The position numbers and the translations under genes are program-made. DNA of 64,000 nucleotides. Source: Phellopilus nigrolimitatus (Eukaryota; Basidiomycota; Agaricomycetes; Hymenochaetales; Hymenochaetaceae). The notes beneath the pieces are model-generated. The model saw only the letters and a list, made by a program, of their open reading frames with translations, had not been told where the DNA came from and searched no databases. Below, piece by piece: positions 1-11,800 of this stretch (position 1 is its first letter; the number at the start of each line of letters is the position of its first letter). The DNA lies in the NCBI GenBank assembly GCA_021029095.1, contig JAJOHG010000102.1, forward strand, positions 1 through 64,000, given 5' to 3'.

Positions 1-393
1 ACTGTGAAGCGCTGGGCGCAAGACTATGAAGAGCAAGGCGATGAATAGCAAGACTATGCTAGCTACTGAACAAGGAGGTCAAGCTGGGGCTTAAGGTCCC
101 AGTGATGTACCTATATATACTGTGAGACTGACTATGATGTCAGTGGAGCTATGGAGTCATGCGCAGCATGACATGAGGGGAACGTGAGGGAGAGGCCCGT
201 GAGGGGCGTGTACAGTGGGGCGTGGAATGAGGCGGTGGAGCGTGGAGCGGGGAACACCCAGGAGGGGCGCGTACAATGAGGAAGGGGTCAGGCCATGAAC
301 TAAGGGAAAGATAATGGAAAGGTGAAGGGCCTGACTAAGCGAGGAAGGAATGATGTAAGGGGGGTCGTGAGGTAAGCAAGGTAAGTTCTAACA
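1..393 (+). mobile_element. Right end of an unidentified element, possibly an LTR
   Basis: No coding sequence is visible. The stretch is rich in G and A, has a TATA-like run near 110-120 and a TGATGTCA near 133. Similarity to the DUF6533 gene family starts abruptly at 394, in the middle of an exon. The sequence just before it ends in TAACA, like the LTR at 7019-7024, which ends CTAACA. I infer that a second transposon inserted into this gene copy and that only its right end lies in the window. The left end and any target duplication are outside. Confidence 0.35.
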
Positions 394-867
394 GTGGAGT
401 GCTTTAGCCTGGTTGGTACTGGTGTTGTTAGGAAACCACTAGGACTAATTTGGAGTTGGAACAGGACTGCTCCGATGCTGTATGGAATTATATTAATGGT
501 TCTAGCACTCTACAAGGCTGCAGAACACTGGAGAGTGACAGCTGGATTCAGTCAGTTTAACCTTGTTAAGGTGCTCATCCAAGATCAGGCCATTTATTTT
601 ATTGTGTATTTGCTTTCTCCATGCATAACCAGTGGTATACAAGCCAACCATTTTAACAGGGTCATACTTTGCAATGCTATGGAGATAGTAGGAGTCCAGT
701 TTTTCATACCAAATTTTGTTCTGGCTGGTATCCTTACTACTCTGGGAAACCCGTGCTTTCTCTGTGTCCTTGGGAGCCACCTGCTTGTCCATCTGAAAGA
801 AGTTGGAGAGAGGGGAGGCGGGACCAGCTACAGGATGAAGACTATTAGCGATGTTGAGTTTTCCTGA
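394..867 (+). pseudogene. DUF6533 family gene, copy 1, 5'-truncated
   Basis: Only the last exons of this membrane-protein gene remain. Homology to the other copies begins at 394 within exon 10, which encodes the conserved Ser-Leu-Trp end. Exon 11 follows an intron ending TGGAACAG and encodes a hydrophobic segment plus the conserved IQDQAIYFI stretch. The last exon encodes LCVLGSHLLVHLKE and stops with TGA at 865-867. Splice sites and frame of the surviving part are intact, so 5' loss at the junction is the only visible lesion. DUF6533 proteins are multi-pass membrane proteins of unknown function, common and amplified in basidiomycetes. Confidence 0.7.
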
Positions 868-3800
868 TTTTATGAAGGGATTTTCAAGGCGAGTTCATCG
901 TTCTATTTACTTATAGCTTTGCTCACTAATCTATTAACAGCCGCGCAGAAGATGTGTAGGACGGTCAATCACACATTCACACCTACTCTATCTGTTATTC
1001 ATTGTTCCTGCCTTCTCATTCTGCCCTTATTTGATCGACATTGCAATGTAAAGAATTTTCTCTGGGCGAAGAAATGCCGCTTTGTTTATACATATGAGCT
1101 CAGCCTGATCGTCCCCTCTGGAATGTATTTTTCAAAACTAAATAAGTAGATGCGGTTGCCGACAATACATCAGCAGCGCGCATGTATTGCTCATCTGGCT
1201 TGTCATAGTTAATCAGTGCACTAGGAGGGAACATTTTACGCGACCGAGATAGCCCGTTAGCGCTGAAGAGCGAGAAAGAGGACGAGAGCAGGCGGAGTGA
1301 AAGCACGCCGACTTGCATGTGCGTCTTGAGACTCGGTACTCACGCCAAGAACTGCGTATTTTTCGTACCTTGCACGCTGTACGCGACGCCTGCTCGAGTA
1401 CCGCGGACGCTAGCGTCCACTTTGCACGCCGCATCCGCGAGACTTGTCTGAGTGCTTTTCTGAATTCCTTTGTGCTGACGGAAATAACCGTGAAATTCTG
1501 CGTAAGCTCCGAGCATACTTCGAGAGCCCGGCACAGCAGTCGCAACCCTCGAAGTTTACTAACTGGATAGGTGAGGCGGAATAGCTCGTTTGTCTTGAGG
1601 AGAGAGGCGGGTCAGTATGCACGCACCTGCGCCAAGCGCTCTGTTCGGTCGGTCGTTCGCGTGAAAGCACGTGCCAGATTTCTTGAACGATCTATGAGAA
1701 GAGAGGGTGAGCAAACTAACGTTGATCAAGCGCCACAACTGCGCAGCTCCGTCGTGCGGCATCGAAATTATCTTACCTGCAATTTTTTCTTTACCACCAA
1801 AGCCCAGTAGATACAATAGCAGCATACCCAGGTCTTTAGCGGTTTCAGCCAGCACTTGACTTTCGAACCCGACGGAATAGAGGGAGGGACACTGTCCCTA
1901 CATATTCCTCTTGCCTGCGGCCAGCATTCCTGCTGCGGTTTTCAGTGTCCGAAGTCGTCTGCGAGAGGTATGCGTGGACGAGGCGCTATTATATCTTGTA
2001 GTTGGCGGTTGACGACTGTTTCACAAATGACTGTAATACATCGCGGTGCCGGAGAGCGAGACGACATCGAGAAATATGATCGAGATCTAAACAGAACGCG
2101 GTAGAGATGTAGACGAGGAGAAGATGTGAAAGTAAAGCGAAACGGACGCTCACCGCACACGCACATCCCTATGAACACGATCTCCACGTGTTTTTGGACA
2201 TGTCTGCGTCCTACGGTGGCGCCGGCAGTCTAAGATCGTGAGCGCAGCGTTTGGCTTCTGCGATTGTATGTCCGATCCGAGCACGTAAGTACCGCCTGCG
2301 CAGGCTCTGCACAGTTGTTATAAACAGTAGGATGATTCTGTTCTCCGTCAGCAGTTGTCTTTCGAACGCAAAAAAGAAAAAGGCGAGTCCGCCTGCCTGC
2401 TTCGTCAGCATCCCACCGCGACGGCGCTCAGCTTTGTCGGTGCCGGTAGATTGACGTCATCCGAGAGTTGAGTGGCCGGCCCTAAACTCGCCGCACGTGA
2501 GCGCTCAACGACAATGGCCCTTGTCCGCCTTCGACATCGACCGACGCCAGGAGGAGGTTTTGAAGACGTACAGGCGTAAGCAAAGCTCGGAAAGGAAGGC
2601 TGGGCTTCTGTGAGTTTGTCGTCCACATCTTCCTCGATCTCACGCTCATTATCTTCAACGTGTCCTTTAGCATTCCATTTGTACACGGTAGCAGTACTTT
2701 CTAGACTGAATACATCCACTTGTCTCTACGTACTTATTGGGGCCCGCTCGTGCGTTGTGCGTCAAAGACTTCGCAAATGTGGTTCCAACTTCGTCTGTGT
2801 CAACCCGCGTGCAACAACTGTCAATCCGTATGCTGTCCGTTGCGGTCCTTGTATGCTCTCGACTATTCCTCCTACCGTCTTCTATTCTCCAGCTCACTCT
2901 CAAAATATATTCAGACGGAAACCAGTGTTCTCTTGACAAAGGTGAATACGTGAGGAGGTAACGTTTTGACTTTCGTTCAGATTCTGAAGGTGCGTGGAGC
3001 GCCTGATCTCTTCTTCGTCTTTCGTTTCACACCACTTTGTAGCTCTTGTACCATTCAGAACGCGCCCCATCTCATTCATCCATCATTCCTCGCCGCCCGG
3101 CCTCACTCCCACGATCACGACTAGGCTTACGGCTTCCAGGTATCAGCTCGCGCTGCACGACCACACACCCCGCGTGCGCCTAGCCTGTCAGGTTTTTCTG
3201 ATATTCGTTGACATGGACTTGTGTCAGCCGGATAGCTGAGCGCAGGCCGAGGGCGTTTTAGGTGTTCGGAAAACAAAACCAGGTATGCGGCTTACTTCTT
3301 GCAAACATTCTTCTTCTCTTCGTTTCGGAGTATTTCACTCGTTACTCTACAGTTTTCAGGACGCGCTCGCCGATATTATCTGAATACAAGTCTCGTTGGC
3401 CTCAGAGATACGAAGGTGCACTAGAGTGCGACATGCAAACGACGAGGAGGCACTCGCACGCAATGCGCTTCTGTGGCTGTTATACCATTAGAAACCGCTG
3501 CTTTCGCAGGCTGTAAACTTCCGCCACCCCGCCGGGCTCCAGAGGATGTCCGTCGTGTCGCAGTGAGCATGCGGTTCCGGTCCGTACTCGCAGTCGCGCT
3601 TAAGCTTGCTGATCCTGCCGTAAATTTCGGTGTGGCACGCGAGAGGTCGATTTGCAGGCGCATGGGTTTAGCGCGCTGCTCTAACTGTTCATTCTAGTTT
3701 CACGAGGAAGCCGCGCGAAACACGGGGATCGGAGACACCGCGTGGCTCGCTAGATGTCGTTTGCGGTGCATTGGGTGCGAGATAGCGTTTTTAGACCAGA

Positions 3801-4989
3801 ATTTTCACTGACGGTCGTGTTATTGCTTCTCAGCCGTGCGAAACGTCCCACGCGTTGAGACGTCCCGCATTACTAGGCCGTCGGTGACGACGCACGCTCG
3901 TTACTCCTCTCGTAGGTCCCAGGTTGTGTGATCAGCCCGCAACCTCAGACTCTCGCGTCGCGCTCTCTCGCAGCATGGTGCTTCTCAGACGGACGGTCGA
4001 AATTCTTCGTGGAGCGAGGTGCGCTGCGTAGTTTAGGAAGCGTCTCGTCGGTATTGGATTCGCGCCGGCGTTGGTGCACTTGGACAGCGTGTTTTTTTGG
4101 TATTTGACACCGTATTCCCGGAGTTGTGTTTCGGGTCTCGGACGTTCACCTGAATCAGCTTGCTCATTTCTTTTCGTATCTTCAAAACCCAGTTTCATCA
4201 GGACGCTGCGCTCGCGGCGTGTCTGTCAGCCGGGCGCGGGAATTGCTTGGACGCGGAAAGCCCGCCAATGTGAAAATAGTTCTACTCACATTCTTACATA
4301 TTTTTATTTTCTCTTCATCTCCGAGCGTTTTGCTCGGTGCTCTACAGTCAAGCCGATTCGCAGGTAACACCGTTGGCACACGAGTGGCGAAGAGGCGCCC
4401 GCCCGTACCCAGCATCCCAGAGCACTCCTCTAGTTGCCATTCGATTTCGCGAAGGAGCCGCACGAGTTAGCGGACTTCGTGCACCTCGTCTGGATGTAGG
4501 ATCATCTGTAGGTCAGTAAACGCTTGTAGCAAGGCTCTGGCCACTAAAGTGGCCCAGCTCTACTTCCGCTCCTTGGGTTCAGTAACGTGATCATAATCGT
4601 GCTTCTTGAAAAAAAGATGGCTTCCGGAGCTGTGTTTGTTCGGTGCAAAGCAGTCCTGTGTATGACCATTCGCCCTGAAAGCTATGGCTTCCACGACGTA
4701 CATGGACCGCATACCGGAAGTTGCATTCGCCTCGCGCTTGCTGATTCTATATATGCATCAAGTCGATCAGGGAAGATGGATTTTTTCAATGCACTCGTCG
4801 CATGGAAGCATACCAACATGCATTTTTGACTATATCAATACCTCGAAGATTGCATCAGAACCTGTGCTTGTTTGACCTATTCTTTTTGACGTAGATGTCT
4901 GTGAGATCGCGAAGATGTCTCGACGCATCTCCAGACTGGATTTTCTTGAGCTTCGTTAAAGGACTCTTACAACTGTACATGCTTCACGA
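868..4989. other. Spacer of tandem unit 1, decayed repeat sequence
   Basis: No convincing gene. The first 300 bases match the 3' flanks of copies 2-4 (for example the GCCGCGCAGAAGATGTGTAGG motif near 940, again near 13580 and partly near 20210). Blocks near 1180-1560, 2210-2350, 2620-2900 and 4070-4130 reappear in the other spacers in the same order. On the minus strand the block at 2405-2940 keeps short open pieces resembling those at 15516-15884 and 27819-28373, but reading frames break between copies. I read it as a duplicated, decaying sequence of unidentified origin. Confidence 0.5.
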
Positions 4990-5080
4990 TGTTCTCAATT
5001 CGATCTGACGTCGAGCCTGTTACTTATAATCTCAGAAGTAGATAGCGCACAATATACCGCAGTGACGGCTGCAGTATAAT
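4990..5080 (+). pseudogene. Relic of a DUF6533 first exon
   Basis: The bases after about 4990 resemble the first exon of the family, including the CTGACGTCGAGCCTGTT core seen at 18517, 25024 and 30703. A gap and several substitutions follow, and there is no ATG in the expected place. It lies just upstream of the real first exon of copy 2 at 5367. This suggests a partial duplication of the 5' end of the gene. Confidence 0.45.
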
Positions 5081-6709
5081 TTAGTGCGAACATCTCAATC
5101 GCTGTGATGCAGTACGATCTTCGAGGTCTAAAACCCTAAACCGTGACTTCTTTTATCTGGCGATGCCGTCTGAGCCACCATACCCATCGTTCGCAGCTCG
5201 TACCAATCACTGATCGGGAAAAAGTGCCTCGAAAATCCTATCATACCTTCATTCTTCTGATCGGCTCTCTTTGCTTTAAATATCTCTCAGGTCACGGAGC
5301 AGTCTCGATAGTTCCCCCGGAATTTGCCTTTCGAAGCCTTGTTGAAACCCTTTACACACGTTCACCATGCATTCTATACGCTCTGACGTCGCGCCTGTTG
5401 ATCCAAGCCTTGTGCCTCTTTTCATCTCAGAAATAGATATCTCACTCTACACTGAAGTCGCACTTTTAACTCTCTTGGTCTATGATACCGGTAAGCTCCA
5501 CACCTTGGCTTGAGGAACCAGCTATTTCGAGTTCAAATGACATATAATCTTTCAGTTATCACTATGGACAAGGAGGTAAATAGCGCCTGGCACTATCGTC
5601 TTCAATGTCTAAATCAATCATTGCTTCATTTAGATTAAATACTTTTGGGTACGTTGTTTGTTTGGTATTAGCATCAGGCATACACTTACTTGCCATTTGA
5701 AATGAAGGGCTCTCCTCGCAGCTTTGTTAGCTTGATTTACTTCGCAGTAAATGATATTTTACAGTTTCTTCTGATAAACCACTCTAACGCATTGCAGAAT
5801 CGCTACGTTGGAATTCTCGGAGCTATCTCAGTTATAGTGGGTAAGTCAGATCTTTGATGGGGATGAGCCAAAAACAAATAATGTCGACTGACACTAATTC
5901 TTAGATCACACCCTTCAAGCAAATGAAACACTGCAAGCAATTTCTGCTCACTGTTCAATTAGCTTATTTTGGCTAACTCTAAACTTTATTTATAGGTGTA
6001 AGCACCTAGATACTATATTTCATTCTCTATTGATAATATTAAAAGGTCTTGGATTTGCCTGGATTCAAAGTCTGGCTTGTGAGTTTCTGGATTTCTCACA
6101 GGGAATAATCTTGCTCATTGCGGGGAAGTCTGGATGACTGTCCTTCTAATCGACTGTAATATCTCTCTATTTATGATATTCAATGTGTCCGTCTCACACT
6201 AATTGTCTTACAGATATTCTTCTGATGAGGGTTTCGGCACTGTACCACCAGGGTGAGCATTCCTAATACTGCCAATCACTGCCAGTGTTAAATAAGCAAC
6301 AGATAAGAAGCTAGCTACATGCCTGAGAGCTCTATTTGGATTGGATGCAGCATTTACACTGGGTATTCTTATATATACCAATATCTATGAAGAGAGTAAG
6401 AATATTTGTTCATCCTACAGTGGCATTTTCTAATCATGCATTTCAGTTATTGTTGGGGAGCTTGCAAAGGGTGTGGCAGTTTGTGGAATCAGTAATTCCC
6501 CTCCAAAAGTGTGGGGTACTTTATCCTGGTTAGTACTGGTGTCATTTGAAAAGCACTTGGACTGACTTGAAAGTTGGAACAGGGTTGCTCCAATGCTGTA
6601 TGCAATTATCTTAATGGTTCTAGCTGTTATGACACGTATTTTATTTTACTTTTACCTTGTCTTGAACTTGCGACCTCTCAGTCACGTGACTGCCTAGAAC
6701 ATTCTACAA

Positions 6710-6786
6710 TGACGTCATTATGACATCGTAGTCTAGACCATGACATCATAGTGACATCATTGACGATGACATCACTTATGACATCA
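6710..6786 (+). promoter_or_regulatory. Cluster of CRE/ATF-like octamers in the LTR
   Basis: One TGACGTCA and four TGACATCA octamers lie within 77 bp. Such sites are bound by bZIP activators of the CREB/ATF class in fungi. The same octamer, also in four copies, is found in the LTRs of elements 2 and 3. I infer an upstream activating region for the retrotransposon. Confidence 0.5.
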
Positions 6787-6859
6787 TTAGCTCCACTCGC
6801 TCCACTAGTGTAACTATATTAGGTAGTGTACTGCTTGGTCTGTGCGCACTAGACTTAGG

Positions 6860-6903
6860 TATATAAGGAGGCAATACATGACTGGGAGACTCAATCGAGT
6901 TCT
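6860..6903 (+). promoter_or_regulatory. LTR core promoter and predicted transcript start
   Basis: TATATAA at 6860-6866 is followed 33 nt later by AATCGAGTTCT (6893-6903). This 11-mer is exactly complementary to the sequence two bases beyond the LTR (7027-7037). In self-priming retrotransposons such as Tf1 the first bases of the mRNA pair with the primer site, so 6893 is the likely transcript start. The spacing from the TATA box fits that. Confidence 0.65.
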
Positions 6904-7024
6904 CTTAGAATATCCACCATAAAGTGTGATCCCTACTAAGACAGCTCAGCATTCTCTCTCTCTCTCGTCGACTTGTGCTTTGGAGTTTGCGCCTCAGCCT
7001 TTTGGTTTGTGGTGTGCTCTAACA

Positions 7025-7662
7025 GTAGAACTCGATTCCTTCTCATTGCGCATTCTCCAAACATCTCTCTCATCTCTACCTCGCCCTCATCTCTATAAAC
7101 TATTGCCTTGTCGTCGCGACACGTTGCGGCGGCCTGTTTTCATTACTTCACCATTTCACCTCACACCCGACGCGTGCGCTCAGAACGGTACGACCTTCGA
7201 CCTCGAGGACACCACCTTCGACCTGAACAGCACTTCCGACACACACATCGACTCTCCATCTTCTACCTTCAGCGCCAACACTATCAAGAACTCCCTCACC
7301 TTCGGTTCCCGCGACCTCGTCCTTACCGTCGTTGATCCCTTGATCAACGTGCGGCTTTTTGATAGGAAACCCCATACTCCCACACACGCGGAAATCAGAG
7401 TGTCAGGTTCCACTACCGACTCGCCGCGTGTTCACCTTCTACTCCTTGCTTTATTAAATCGCACCCCACGCGCTTGGTGAACTTTTGGTAGCGTAGGCTT
7501 AAGCCGAGCTATTGGGAACGATACCCCACGAGTAGTAAGGGACAGGCGAACACCACGTCGTAGCCCTCTCGTGCAATTGCTGAAGCGTGTGTGCCTGGCG
7601 GCGCCGTAGTTAGTAGGATTATATACCGAAACGTATCTCGTTGCTAGTTAGTTTCCCCAGAC
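7025..7662 (+). other. Untranslated leader of element 1
   Basis: 638 nt between the LTR and the gag start. It contains the primer site and would fold back on the RNA 5' end. A 184-codon open frame spans the LTR end and the leader (6926-7480), but it has no recognisable domain and a low-complexity composition, so I do not call it a gene. Confidence 0.6.
7027..7037 (+). other. Self-priming primer-binding site, element 1
   Basis: AGAACTCGATT starts two bases after the LTR. It is an exact reverse complement of the 11 nt at 6893-6903, placed about 33 nt downstream of the TATA box. No TGG characteristic of a tRNA 3' end is seen here. This matches the Tf1 type of priming, in which the folded 5' end of the RNA primes reverse transcription. 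Confidence 0.65.
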
Positions 7663-8874
7663 ATGGCGGGCAACTTTACGGAGCAGCAGTTGCTGAACCT
7701 CATAGGGACTCTATCACAGGAGGTGGTACACTTGGGTGCACAGTTGGCGGCGCTCACCACCAATGTTGCCAACCTCGCCGCAATTCCCCCTCCTGCAGCA
7801 GCGGCAGCACCTGCACCAGCTCCCGTTGCGGCACGACCTCCTATGCCTAAAACTGCTCTACCCCCAATCTACGATGGGAAAAGGGAAGAGGCAGAAGGAT
7901 GGCTGCTTGCGACACGACTCTACATTTCGACACACGCTGCATCATTTCCAACCGTATTTGAGGAGGTGGTGTTTGCGCTTTCATACATGCAAGGGGAGGT
8001 GGTGAATGATTGGAAGCAAATGTATCTGGATAGGATGGAAGCAAATGCTCGGGACCGCAGCGCGGCGGTAAATGCGACACCACCCCAAGCACCCCCTCCT
8101 GAAACCTTCCCTACATGGCCGAGTTTCGCGGAGGTTTTCAAGATGCGTTTTGCAGACCCCAATCCCAGAGCCACGGCTGTCTCCAAACTGGAAAACATAC
8201 GCCAAGGAACAGAGTCGGCAGATGCGTTCATAGTAAAGTTTCAAGACCTTGCTGCGCGAACTGGTTATAATGACGCTGCATTAATTGAAGCGTTCAAAAA
8301 GAAAATTAATGGTCAACTACTTACGCGTCTGTACGCATTACCGGCAATGCCTACCACCCTCCAGCGATTCGAGCACCCACCAGGGTCAGGAGCGTTCATT
8401 GATGGATGGTACGAGTGGGCCCAGCGACTTGATCGACAGTGGCGAGAAAGCGAAGCCTATCGTCGCAGTGCGGTGGAGCAAAAGCGAGTGACTCCAGGAC
8501 AGTCAGGGAATGCAGGGAAGGCGCCACAGACTCAGACTCAGACAAGGACGTACCAACAACCACAGGTGCCGGTACAACAAAGTTATGGACAGGGAAGGGC
8601 TCAGCCGGGTGCGTCAGGGACGTCGACCACGGGAGCACCTAGGGACCCTAATGCGATGGATGTGGACCGGACGGGCCGTAGGCCGCCGGTAAAGTGTTTC
8701 AAATGCGGTCGTCTTGGACATTATGCGAGGGATTGTAAAGTGGGCCTCGATGTCAGGGCGATGACGTACGACCAGATGCGCGACTATTTCGAGCAAGAAG
8801 CTGCTGCGCAGAAGGACAAGGATGCTCTGGAAGCGAAGGCTAAGGAGCAGGGTTTTCAAACCGAGTCCAAGTGA
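7663..8874 (+). CDS. gag: Gag capsid/nucleocapsid protein, element 1
   Basis: 403 aa. It forms the particle that packages the retrotransposon RNA in the cytoplasm. After a proline/alanine-rich N-terminal region, residues about 65-260 have the helical retrotransposon-gag pattern (Trp-rich, with [14 protein letters not shown] near 166). A CCHC zinc knuckle, [14 protein letters not shown], is at residues 345-358. The tail is charged and coiled-coil-like. The ATG at 7663 is the first after the leader that gives this frame. The gene ends in TGA at 8872-8874, overlapping the pol frame, and a -1 slippery heptamer lies just before the stop. Confidence 0.92.
   Translation: MAGNFTEQQLLNLIGTLSQEVVHLGAQLAALTTNVANLAAIPPPAAAAAPAPAPVAARPPMPKTALPPIYDGKREEAEGWLLATRLYISTHAASFPTVFEEVVFALSYMQGEVVNDWKQMYLDRMEANARDRSAAVNATPPQAPPPETFPTWPSFAEVFKMRFADPNPRATAVSKLENIRQGTESADAFIVKFQDLAARTGYNDAALIEAFKKKINGQLLTRLYALPAMPTTLQRFEHPPGSGAFIDGWYEWAQRLDRQWRESEAYRRSAVEQKRVTPGQSGNAGKAPQTQTQTRTYQQPQVPVQQSYGQGRAQPGASGTSTTGAPRDPNAMDVDRTGRRPPVKCFKCGRLGHYARDCKVGLDVRAMTYDQMRDYFEQEAAAQKDKDALEAKAKEQGFQTESK
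8850..8856 (+). promoter_or_regulatory. Candidate -1 ribosomal frameshift site, element 1
   Basis: GGGTTTT in gag phase reads G GGT TTT, the canonical X XXY YYZ form. It ends 18 nt before the end of the gag TGA. A one-base backward slip enters the pol frame (TCA AAC CGA and so on), which stays open from there. This is a sequence inference; no downstream RNA structure was computed. Confidence 0.55.
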
Positions 8875-11800
8875 ACAATCTCCCGCTTGTGACTCAGAAT
8901 CGATTTTCTTCTTTGAATGATGATGTAATATTAGACTGTAAAGGTTCAGGGGGGTCTCTGACTGGTTCAGAGCTCGGCGCCAAAAGGGCGTGCTTAATTC
9001 CCCATTTGAATACATGTTCTTGTCCCAATTCATCATCGGAAAAGGAAGGAAAAGGAGAGAAGAAATTCATTCGATCGGTCAACAGTCGACATGTCGCAAT
9101 GCGAATCACATTGCAGACTAGCGACACCAACGAAAGACTGGATGTAGAAGCGCTACTGGATAGCGGTGCTACTGGCCTCTTCATTGACACCGAATTTGTA
9201 AAATCAAACCGTCTAAAGACACGTAAGCTTGCGCGAAGCATACCGGTCTACAATGTAGATGGGACAAAGAACCAAGGAGGGTCAATAGATGAGGAAGTAG
9301 ACTTGATTGTGCAGTATGGGGAACATCGAGAAAAGGCAACTTTCGAAATCTGTAACCTGGGTAAAACCACTGTCATCTTAGGGCACCCATGGTTAAAAAG
9401 ACATAATCCAGAAATCGATTGGAGCTCAGGCGAAGTAAAGCTGACTCGATGCCCAAAAACATGCCAGTCACTGCAGAAGCGAGAAAAGAGAGAGGAGGAG
9501 GCTAGGATACGAACGATAAAACCTATGCCGGGGTTGATAGCCGATGAGGATGATGATGAGGAGGATGAATTGGATAGGAGGATTGTGGAGGAAATGTTCT
9601 GGTTACGCTACATTGACGAGAAAGATGGACCTACTCCTGAGCCCCTCAATTGGAAGGTGGCAGAACCGCCAGACTGGAAAAGCAAGGTGCCAGAAAGGTT
9701 TCATGAATTCCTGGACGTATTTGATCAGAAAACGTCGGAACGGCTCCCAACAAGAAAACCATGGGATCATGAAATAAGCCTAAAACCTGACTTCGTGCCT
9801 AAAAAGTCAAAAGTTTATCCATTGTCTCAGGATGAAGATGACGAAGTTGGACGCTTTATTCAGGAACAGGAGGCAAAAGGATATATTCGGCCATCAAAGT
9901 CGCCAATGACGTCACCCATCTTCTTTATCAACAAAAAAGATGGAAAGCGTCGGATGATTACAGACCATCGGTATCTAAACTCCGGTACTGTCAAAAATGC
10001 ATATCCACTTCCTTTGATATCGGACATCATTGATAAACTCAAAGGCGCTAAGTACTTCTCAAAAATGGATTTGCGCTGGGGATATCACAATGTTCGAATC
10101 AAAGAGGGAGACGAGTGGAAGGCGGCCTTTGCGACAAGTAGGGGAGCGTATGAACCATTAGTCATGACCTTTGGATTGTGTAATGCACCAAGCACCTTTC
10201 AAAACATGATGAACGACATATTCAATGACCTAATGATTGAAGGAGTCGTTGTGATCTACATTGATGACATTTTGGTTTTTACTGAAACTATGGAAGAAAA
10301 TGATCGCATAGTAAAAGAGATCCTGAAAAGGCTTCGCGAAAACGATCTATTCCTAAAACCTGAAAAATGTGTCTTTGGCGTAGAAGAGGTGGAGTTTTTG
10401 GGAATGATGATTCGAAATGGTGAAGTTAGTATGATGGAGGACAAAGTGGAGGGAGTGAAGAATTGGCCTGTTCCAAAGAAAGTCAAGGACGTCGAGTCGT
10501 TTTTGGGTTTTGCAAACTTCTATCGTCGCTTCATAAAAGATTTTGCAAAGATCACCAGACCCTTAAATGACTTGAAGAAGAAAGACAAGACTTGGAAGTG
10601 GGGAGAGAAGGAACAAAAGGCATTTGACGAACTAAAAGCACGATTCTGCGCTAGACCAGTTGTAGTCATTCCAGATTCAAGGAAAGAAATGCGAGTTGAA
10701 TCAGACGCATCGGACTTTGCCACAGGGGCCGTACTTTCAATGAAATGCGATGACGGCCTATGGAGGCCTTGTGCATACTTGTCTAAATCCTTGAATGATG
10801 TCGAGAGGAATTATGACGTGCATGACAAAGAATTATTGGGAATCATGCGAGCGCTAGAAGCATGGCGTCATCACCTAGAAGGCTCCACCCATAAATTCGA
10901 AATCTGGACCGATCATAAAAACCTGGAGTATTTCATGAAAGCCAAAAAACTTAACCGTCGACAAGCGCGCTGGTCCTTATTCCTTTCTCGATTTGATTTT
11001 GAAATCATTCATAAACCCGGTGCAACAATGCGTAAAACTGATGCCCTCTCGAGACGAGTGGATCTTAAAGAGGGGGTGGAGAATGACAACAAAGACGTAG
11101 TCCTGTTGAAACCAGAATTTTTCAGAATTAAAGCGACTCAGCAAGGACATGTGCTGTTAGAAGGGGCAGAAAAAGAATTATTGACGCAGATCAGAGGGGC
11201 TAAGGATTGGGACGAAGCAGTGGTGAAAGCGGCGGATGAACTGCGAAAGTCGGGAACGAGGCGGTTGAGAGGCGAGGAATGGGAGGAAGAACAGGGCCTG
11301 ATTCTCTATCGAGGAAAGGTGTACGTCCCCAAAGATGGTCAGATTAGGAGAGAAATTGTCAAACTGCATCATGACTCAGCAGTGGCAGGACACCCAGGAA
11401 ACTGGAAGACATTGGAATTAATTGCGCGAAACTATTGGTGGCCAGGGATGACTAAGTTTGTTCAAGCTTATGTCAAAGGCTGTGACACATGTGCGCGCTA
11501 CAAAATATTTCCAGAGAAACCTGCCGGAAAATTGATGCCTAATCAAACTCCTACTGCACCATGGGAGGACATATCAGTGGATTTTGTGACCGGATTACCA
11601 GAAGCACAGGGCTTTAATGCGCTCTTAGTGGTTTGCGATCGCTTTTCAAAACAAATCCACGTGATCAACACAAGAGAGGAGACATCGGCTCTAGGCTTAG
11701 CTGCGTTGTACCGAGACCATGTGTGGAAAATCCATGGCTTACCATTGACGGTGATTTCAGATCGAGGTCCACAATTTGCGTCTGCATTCATGAAAGAGCT

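Larger units (their letters stand above)
6625..7024 (+). repeat. 5' LTR of element 1
   Basis: 400 bp bounded by TG and CA. It carries TGACGTCA (6710-6717), four TGACATCA octamers (6741-6748, 6752-6759, 6767-6774, 6779-6786), a palindromic GTCACGTGAC (6691-6700), a TATA box (6860-6866) and a CT-rich tract near the end. It reads identically to 12734-13133. Confidence 0.95.

Noticed and set aside
868..4989. Minus-strand gene in the spacers
   Set aside because: Similar pieces recur between units but no frame is conserved across copies for more than about 60 codons, and no family was recognised; left as decayed sequence.
7025..7045. tRNA-type primer-binding site after the LTR
   Set aside because: No TGG start; the sequence instead pairs exactly with the predicted transcript 5' end.
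6926..7480. 184-codon frame across the LTR end and leader of element 1
   Set aside because: It lies in the untranslated leader with the primer site, has no domain, and its first part is simply LTR sequence repeated at 13035.
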